Shown one piece after another: positions 59,747-64,000 of a stretch of 64,000 bases of DNA; position 1 is the first letter of the stretch, and each line of letters begins with the position of its first letter. Source of the DNA: Burkholderia cenocepacia. Lineage in GTDB: Bacteria; Pseudomonadota; Gammaproteobacteria; Burkholderiales; Burkholderiaceae. The stretch is from contig NZ_UAQZ01000014.1 in assembly GCF_900446215.1 (NCBI RefSeq), positions 186,001 through 250,000 of the forward strand, given 5' to 3'. A program made the position numbers and the translations under genes. A model generated the notes under the pieces. The model saw nothing but the letters and a program-made list of their open reading frames with translations, was not told where the DNA came from and searched no databases.

Positions 59747-62106
59747 TCCACCGCCTGCAGTTTCGCGACCGCCAGCGCGAGCCATTTCTCGCCGTGGCGC
59801 TTGAACTTCACCTGCGCCTTCGCATCGGTGCCGTTGCCTTCGAGTGCGGTGACCGTGCCTTCGCCGAACTTGGTATGGAACACCTGCTGGCCGACCCGGA
59901 AGCCGGCGTCGGCCGCGCGCTGCTTGTCCGCGAACGCGGGCAGCGGCGCGGACACGGCCGCGTCGACGATCTGCTCGCGACTGCCGCCGCCCGGCCGCGC
60001 GAACCAGTCGCGCCCGTACCCGGCGTTGTCCGAACGTCCGCCCCAGCGCGAGCCGGCCTCGACCTTCGGCGTGAGCCACTTCAACACGTGCTCGGGCAAC
60101 TCGTCGAAGAAGCGCGAGCGCACGTTGTAGCGGGTCTGGCCGTGCAGCATCCGGCTTTGCGCGAACGACAGGTAGAGCCGCTCCTTCGCGCGCGTGATCG
60201 CGACGTACATCAGCCGGCGCTCTTCCTCGAGGCCGTCCGATTCGAGCACGCTGTTCTCGTGCGGGAACAACCCTTCCTCGAGCCCCGTGATGAACACGGC
60301 CGAGAACTCGAGCCCCTTCGCCGCGTGCACCGTCATCAGCTGCACGGCGTCCTGGCCGGCCTGCGCCTGGTTGTCGCCGGCCTCCAGCGACGCATGCGAC
60401 AGGAAGCCGGCGAGCGGCGTCATCGTGTCGGGGTTCTGTGCAGGGTCGGCGGGCGAGGCGGGATCGAGCACGTCGACCGCCGGATCGTCCGTCGCGGTAC
60501 CGAGTTCGGGCGCCGCGATCGCCCCCGCGCGCAGCGGGATCGAACGGGCCGGCGTGTCGAGCCCGTAACCTTCCTCGGCGATGAACGCGGTGGCCGCGTT
60601 CACGAGTTCCTGCAAGTTCTCGAGGCGATCCTGCCCTTCGCGCTCGCCCTGGTAGAAATCGGCGAGACCGCTCGCGCGTACGATGTGCTCGACGGTGTCG
60701 GGCAGGTTCATGTGCTGCGTGTCGGCCCGCATCTTCGCGATCAGGTTCGCGAACCCGCCGAGGCTCGTGCCGGCCTTGCCGGTCACGTACGGAATCGCCG
60801 CGGCCATCGAGCAGCCGTACAGGCGCGCGGCGTCGGCCAGTTGCTCGATCGAGCGCGCACCGATGCCGCGCGTCGGGAAATTCACGACGCGCGCGAATGC
60901 CGTGTCGTCGTTCGGGTTGTCGATCAGGCGCAGGTACGCGAGCGCGTGCTTCACTTCCTGCCGCTCGAAAAAGCGCAGGCCGCCGTACACGCGGTACGGA
61001 ATGCCCGACGACATCAGCGTGTGCTCGATCGAGCGCGACTGCGCGTTGCTGCGGTACAGGACGGCCACTTCGCTGCGCGCCATCCCGGTATTGATCAGCG
61101 AGCGGATCTCCTCGACGATCCAGCCGGCTTCCTGCGAATCCGTGCTGGCTTCGTACACGCGCACCGGTTCGCCGTGGCCGGCGTCGGTGCGCAGGTTCTT
61201 GCCGAGGCGGTGCGCGTTGTTCGAGATCAGCTGGTTCGCCGCGTCGAGGATGTTGCCGTGCGACCGGTAGTTCTGCTCGAGCTTGATCAGGTTGCGCACG
61301 CGGAATTCGTCTTCGAAGTCGCGCATGTTGCCGACGTTCGCGCCGCGGAACGCGTAGATCGACTGGTCGTCGTCGCCGACCGCGAAGATCGCGTTCTCGC
61401 CGCCCGCGAGCATCTTGAGCCACGCGTACTGCAGCTTGTTGGTGTCCTGGAACTCGTCGACGAGGATGTGCCGGAAGCGCGCCTGATAGTGCGCGCGCAG
61501 CGGCGCGTTGTACGCGAGCAGCTCGTAGCAGCGCAGCAGCAGCTCGGGGAAATCGACAACGCCTTCGCGCTGGCACTGCTGGTCGTACGCCTGGTACAGC
61601 TCGACGAACTTGCGGTTGAAGTTGTCGGTCGCGTCGACCTTGTCCGGGCGCAGCCCCTGCTCCTTCGCGTTGTTGATGAAGTACTGGACGTTCTTCGGCG
61701 GGTACTTTTCGTCGTCGACGTTCGCCGCCTTCATCAGCCGCTTGATCGCGGACAGCTGGTCGGCCGTGTCGAGGATCTGGAAGGTCTGCGGCAGGCCGGC
61801 GTCGCGCCAGTGCGTACGCAGCATCCGGTTGCACAAGCCGTGGAACGTACCGATCCACATCCCGCGCGTGTCGATCGGCATCATCGCCGACAGGCGCGCC
61901 ATCATCTCGCGCGCGGCCTTGTTCGTGAAGGTGACGGCGAGCACGGTGGGCGGCGACGCATAGCCCTGCTGGATCAGCCACGCGATGCGCGTGATCAGCA
62001 CGCGGGTCTTGCCGCTGCCCGCCCCTGCGAGGATCAGCGCCGGTTCGTTCGGCAACGTGACGGCGGCGAGTTGTTCGGGGTTCAGATTGGCGAGCAGATC
62101 GGGCAT
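59743..62106 (-). CDS. uvrD: DNA helicase II UvrD
   Basis: 787 aa. SF1A helicase: Walker A ILAGAGSGKTRVLITR, motif Ia AVTFTNKAAREMM, motif II ILVDEFQDTNKLQYAWL, motif III AVGDDDQSIYAFRGAN, motif IV LEQNYRSHGNILDAAN, motif V QLMTVHAAKGLEFSAVFITG and motif VI LMYVAITRAKERLYLS. The C-terminal Tudor-like domain (FRVGQQVFHTKFGEGTVTAL) is present. It acts in mismatch and nucleotide excision repair. An upstream in-frame extension is excluded because MPDLLANLNPEQLAAVTLPN is the family start. Divergent from valS. Confidence 0.97.
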   Translation of the reverse strand: MPDLLANLNPEQLAAVTLPNEPALILAGAGSGKTRVLITRIAWLIQQGYASPPTVLAVTFTNKAAREMMARLSAMMPIDTRGMWIGTFHGLCNRMLRTHWRDAGLPQTFQILDTADQLSAIKRLMKAANVDDEKYPPKNVQYFINNAKEQGLRPDKVDATDNFNRKFVELYQAYDQQCQREGVVDFPELLLRCYELLAYNAPLRAHYQARFRHILVDEFQDTNKLQYAWLKMLAGGENAIFAVGDDDQSIYAFRGANVGNMRDFEDEFRVRNLIKLEQNYRSHGNILDAANQLISNNAHRLGKNLRTDAGHGEPVRVYEASTDSQEAGWIVEEIRSLINTGMARSEVAVLYRSNAQSRSIEHTLMSSGIPYRVYGGLRFFERQEVKHALAYLRLIDNPNDDTAFARVVNFPTRGIGARSIEQLADAARLYGCSMAAAIPYVTGKAGTSLGGFANLIAKMRADTQHMNLPDTVEHIVRASGLADFYQGEREGQDRLENLQELVNAATAFIAEEGYGLDTPARSIPLRAGAIAAPELGTATDDPAVDVLDPASPADPAQNPDTMTPLAGFLSHASLEAGDNQAQAGQDAVQLMTVHAAKGLEFSAVFITGLEEGLFPHENSVLESDGLEEERRLMYVAITRAKERLYLSFAQSRMLHGQTRYNVRSRFFDELPEHVLKWLTPKVEAGSRWGGRSDNAGYGRDWFARPGGGSREQIVDAAVSAPLPAFADKQRAADAGFRVGQQVFHTKFGEGTVTALEGNGTDAKAQVKFKRHGEKWLALAVAKLQAVE

Positions 62107-62145
62107 GGAGCGGCAGCTGACGGGCGAGAAAAATGCGGACCCGAC

Positions 62146-62151
62146 ATTATA
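62146..62151 (-). promoter_or_regulatory. -10 box of uvrD
   Basis: A perfect TATAAT on the minus strand, 40 bp upstream of the uvrD start; the -35 region is weak. Confidence 0.45.
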
Positions 62152-62277
62152 AGTCGGCCGCGCGATGCCGTTTCCGATCCGTCCGGTCGCAGGTCGCATG
62201 CGCGTTGCAGGCCGGTTGCGCGCGCGTCCCGACAGGCCCGCGCCGGCAAGGCGATGGCTGGCCGATGGGCATCCATT

Positions 62278-62283
62278 TATAAT
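62278..62283 (+). promoter_or_regulatory. -10 box of valS
   Basis: A perfect TATAAT 48 bp upstream of the valS ATG, with a weak -35 region. Transcription should begin near 62290, giving a short leader. Confidence 0.5.
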
Positions 62284-62330
62284 TGTCAGATTCGGCATCC
62301 AATTCACGCATTTTTCGGCAGATTTCCAAC

Positions 62331-64000
62331 ATGAGCGACAACACGCTTGCGAAGAGCTTCGAGCCCCATACCATCGAGTCCCAATGGGGGCCGGAGTGGG
62401 AAAAACGCGGCTATGCCGCCCCGGCATTCGATCCGTCCCGCCCCGATTTCGCGATCCAGTTGCCGCCGCCGAACGTGACGGGCACGCTGCACATGGGCCA
62501 CGCGTTCAACCAGACGATCATGGACGGCCTCGCCCGCTACCACCGGATGCTCGGCGAGAACACGCTGTGGGTGCCCGGCACCGACCACGCGGGGATCGCG
62601 ACCCAGATCGTCGTCGAACGCCAGCTCGACGCGCAGGGCGTGTCGCGCCACGATCTCGGCCGCGAGAAGTTCGTCGAGCGCGTGTGGGAATGGAAGCAGA
62701 AATCCGGCTCGACGATCACCGACCAGGTGCGCCGCCTCGGCGCATCGACCGACTGGTCGCGCGAATACTTCACGATGGACGACAAGATGTCGGCCGCCGT
62801 GCGCGACGTGTTCGTCACGCTGTACGAACAAGGGCTGATCTACCGCGGCAAGCGCCTCGTCAACTGGGATCCGGTGCTGCTCACCGCCGTGTCGGACCTC
62901 GAAGTCGTCAGCGAAGAGGAAAACGGCCACCTGTGGCACATCCGCTACCCGCTCGTCGACGGCTCGGGCTCGCTGACCGTCGCCACCACGCGCCCCGAGA
63001 CGATGCTCGGCGACGTCGCGCTGATGGTCCATCCGGAAGACGAACGCTACGCGCACCTGATCGGCCAACGCGTCACGCTGCCGCTGACCGGCCGCGAGAT
63101 CCCGGTGATCGCCGACGACTACGTCGACCGCGAATTCGGCACGGGCGTCGTGAAGGTCACGCCCGCGCACGACTTCAACGACTACCAGGTCGGCGTGCGC
63201 CACAAGCTCGCACCGATCGAGATCCTGACGCTCGACGCGAAGATCAACGACAACGGCCCCGAGCAGTATCGCGGCCTCGACCGCTTCGACGCGCGCAAGG
63301 CGATCGTCGCCGACCTCGACGCGCAGGGGTTCCTCGACTCCGTGAAGCCGCACAAGCTGATGGTGCCGCGCGGCGACCGCACGGGCGTCGTGATCGAGCC
63401 GCTGCTGACCGACCAGTGGTTCGTCGCGATGACGAAGCCGGCGCCGGAAGGCACGTTCAATCCGGGCAAGTCGATCACCGAAGTATCGCTCGACGTGGTG
63501 CGCGACGGCCAGATCAAGTTCGTCCCGGAAAACTGGACGACCACGTACTACCAGTGGCTCGAGAACATCCAGGACTGGTGCATCTCGCGCCAGCTGTGGT
63601 GGGGCCACCAGATTCCCGCGTGGTACGGCGAGAACGGCGAGGTGTTCGTCGCGCGCAACGAGGAAGACGCGCGCGCGCAAGCCGCCGCGAAGGGTTACAC
63701 GGGCGCGCTCAAGCGTGACGAAGACGTGCTCGACACGTGGTTCTCGTCGGCGCTCGTGCCGTTCTCGTCGCTCGGCTGGCCGAACGAAACGCCCGAACTG
63801 AAGCACTTCCTGCCGTCGTCGGTGCTCGTCACCGGCTTCGACATCATCTTCTTCTGGGTCGCCCGGATGGTGATGATGACCACGCACTTCACCGGCAAGG
63901 TGCCGTTCCATACCGTCTACATGCACGGCCTCGTGCGCGACGCGGAAGGCCAGAAGATGTCGAAGAGCAAGGGCAACACGCTCGACCCGATCGACATCGT
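62331..64000 (+). CDS. valS: Valine-tRNA ligase (3' part cut off)
   Basis: 556 codons of about 950 are present, from MSDNTLAKSFEPHTIESQWG. Class I synthetase: HIGH-type motif in PPPNVTGTLHMGHAFNQTIM (about 45-65), the CP1 editing insertion (VATTRPETMLGDVALMVHPE, VKVTPAHDFNDYQVGVRH) and the KMSKS loop at 541-545. Intact up to the window edge; the anticodon domain and coiled coil lie outside. Confidence 0.98.
   Translation, partial: MSDNTLAKSFEPHTIESQWGPEWEKRGYAAPAFDPSRPDFAIQLPPPNVTGTLHMGHAFNQTIMDGLARYHRMLGENTLWVPGTDHAGIATQIVVERQLDAQGVSRHDLGREKFVERVWEWKQKSGSTITDQVRRLGASTDWSREYFTMDDKMSAAVRDVFVTLYEQGLIYRGKRLVNWDPVLLTAVSDLEVVSEEENGHLWHIRYPLVDGSGSLTVATTRPETMLGDVALMVHPEDERYAHLIGQRVTLPLTGREIPVIADDYVDREFGTGVVKVTPAHDFNDYQVGVRHKLAPIEILTLDAKINDNGPEQYRGLDRFDARKAIVADLDAQGFLDSVKPHKLMVPRGDRTGVVIEPLLTDQWFVAMTKPAPEGTFNPGKSITEVSLDVVRDGQIKFVPENWTTTYYQWLENIQDWCISRQLWWGHQIPAWYGENGEVFVARNEEDARAQAAAKGYTGALKRDEDVLDTWFSSALVPFSSLGWPNETPELKHFLPSSVLVTGFDIIFFWVARMVMMTTHFTGKVPFHTVYMHGLVRDAEGQKMSKSKGNTLDPIDI

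Overview
The window looks like a stretch of the large chromosome of a Burkholderia, most probably the Burkholderia cepacia complex. GC content is high (about two thirds by eye) with strong G/C third-position bias. Gene order is betaproteobacterial: rimP-nusA, and thrS-infC-rpmI-rplT-pheS-pheT-ihfA-merR. Protein sequences (RluB with a long RGG-like tail, BamC, RelA, ETF-QO, a NodT/FUSC/HlyD efflux operon) fit that genus. Genus and complex are inferred from familiarity with these proteins, not from a database search. No prophage, CRISPR array or plasmid module is visible. The only intact mobile element is one IS110-family insertion.

Layout. 1-5.2 kb (minus strand): nusA (cut by the window edge), rimP behind a short leader with its own terminator, rluB and scpB. 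5.2-11.3 kb: an aminotransferase with a LysR regulator, a stand-alone IS5-type N-terminal domain protein, small exported or hypothetical proteins, a YdcF-family protein and an ABM-domain monooxygenase. 11.36-11.7 kb: a gene-free stretch on which a strong sigma-54 promoter drives a structured RNA ending in an intrinsic terminator. 11.8-17.8 kb: bamC, tRNA-Pro, a methyltransferase, a Tat/lipobox tyrosine phosphatase and a large internally duplicated lipoprotein. 17.87-19.04 kb: the IS110 element, inserted exactly at the 3' edge of merR, with an upstream non-coding segment that reads like a bridge RNA.

19-30 kb (minus strand) is the core translation and stringent-response block: merR, ihfA, pheT, pheS, rplT, rpmI, infC (ATC start), thrS, tRNA-Val, relA and ridA. 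30-34.5 kb holds an alpha/beta hydrolase, then a LysR gene divergent from a three-gene operon (SnoaL-like protein, Tat-exported polysaccharide deacetylase, SDR-fold protein without the catalytic Tyr/Lys). 34.5-40 kb is acyl-CoA and ketone-body metabolism: scoAB, a PAS-LuxR regulator, a thioesterase and an SDR, divergent from ETF-ubiquinone oxidoreductase across a TetR-type palindrome. 40-49.5 kb: aroC, an LplT/PlsC-type fusion, a CBS protein, a DUF962 protein, a YihY/BrkB protein, wrbA, a DUF2069 protein, a D-2-hydroxyacid dehydrogenase, a metallophosphoesterase and a 50-aa membrane protein. 49.5-55.5 kb is a LysR-controlled tripartite efflux operon of the fusaric acid / aromatic acid type. 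55.5-64 kb: a chemoreceptor, a fosmidomycin-resistance-type MFS transporter, an MTA/SAH nucleosidase overlapping uvrD, and valS (cut by the window edge).

The most interesting non-coding signals are two. One is the IS110 left end, where short segments match both element ends and the reconstructed target, as expected of a bridge RNA. The other is the sigma-54-driven structured RNA at about 11.36-11.57 kb, with palindromes upstream of its promoter.
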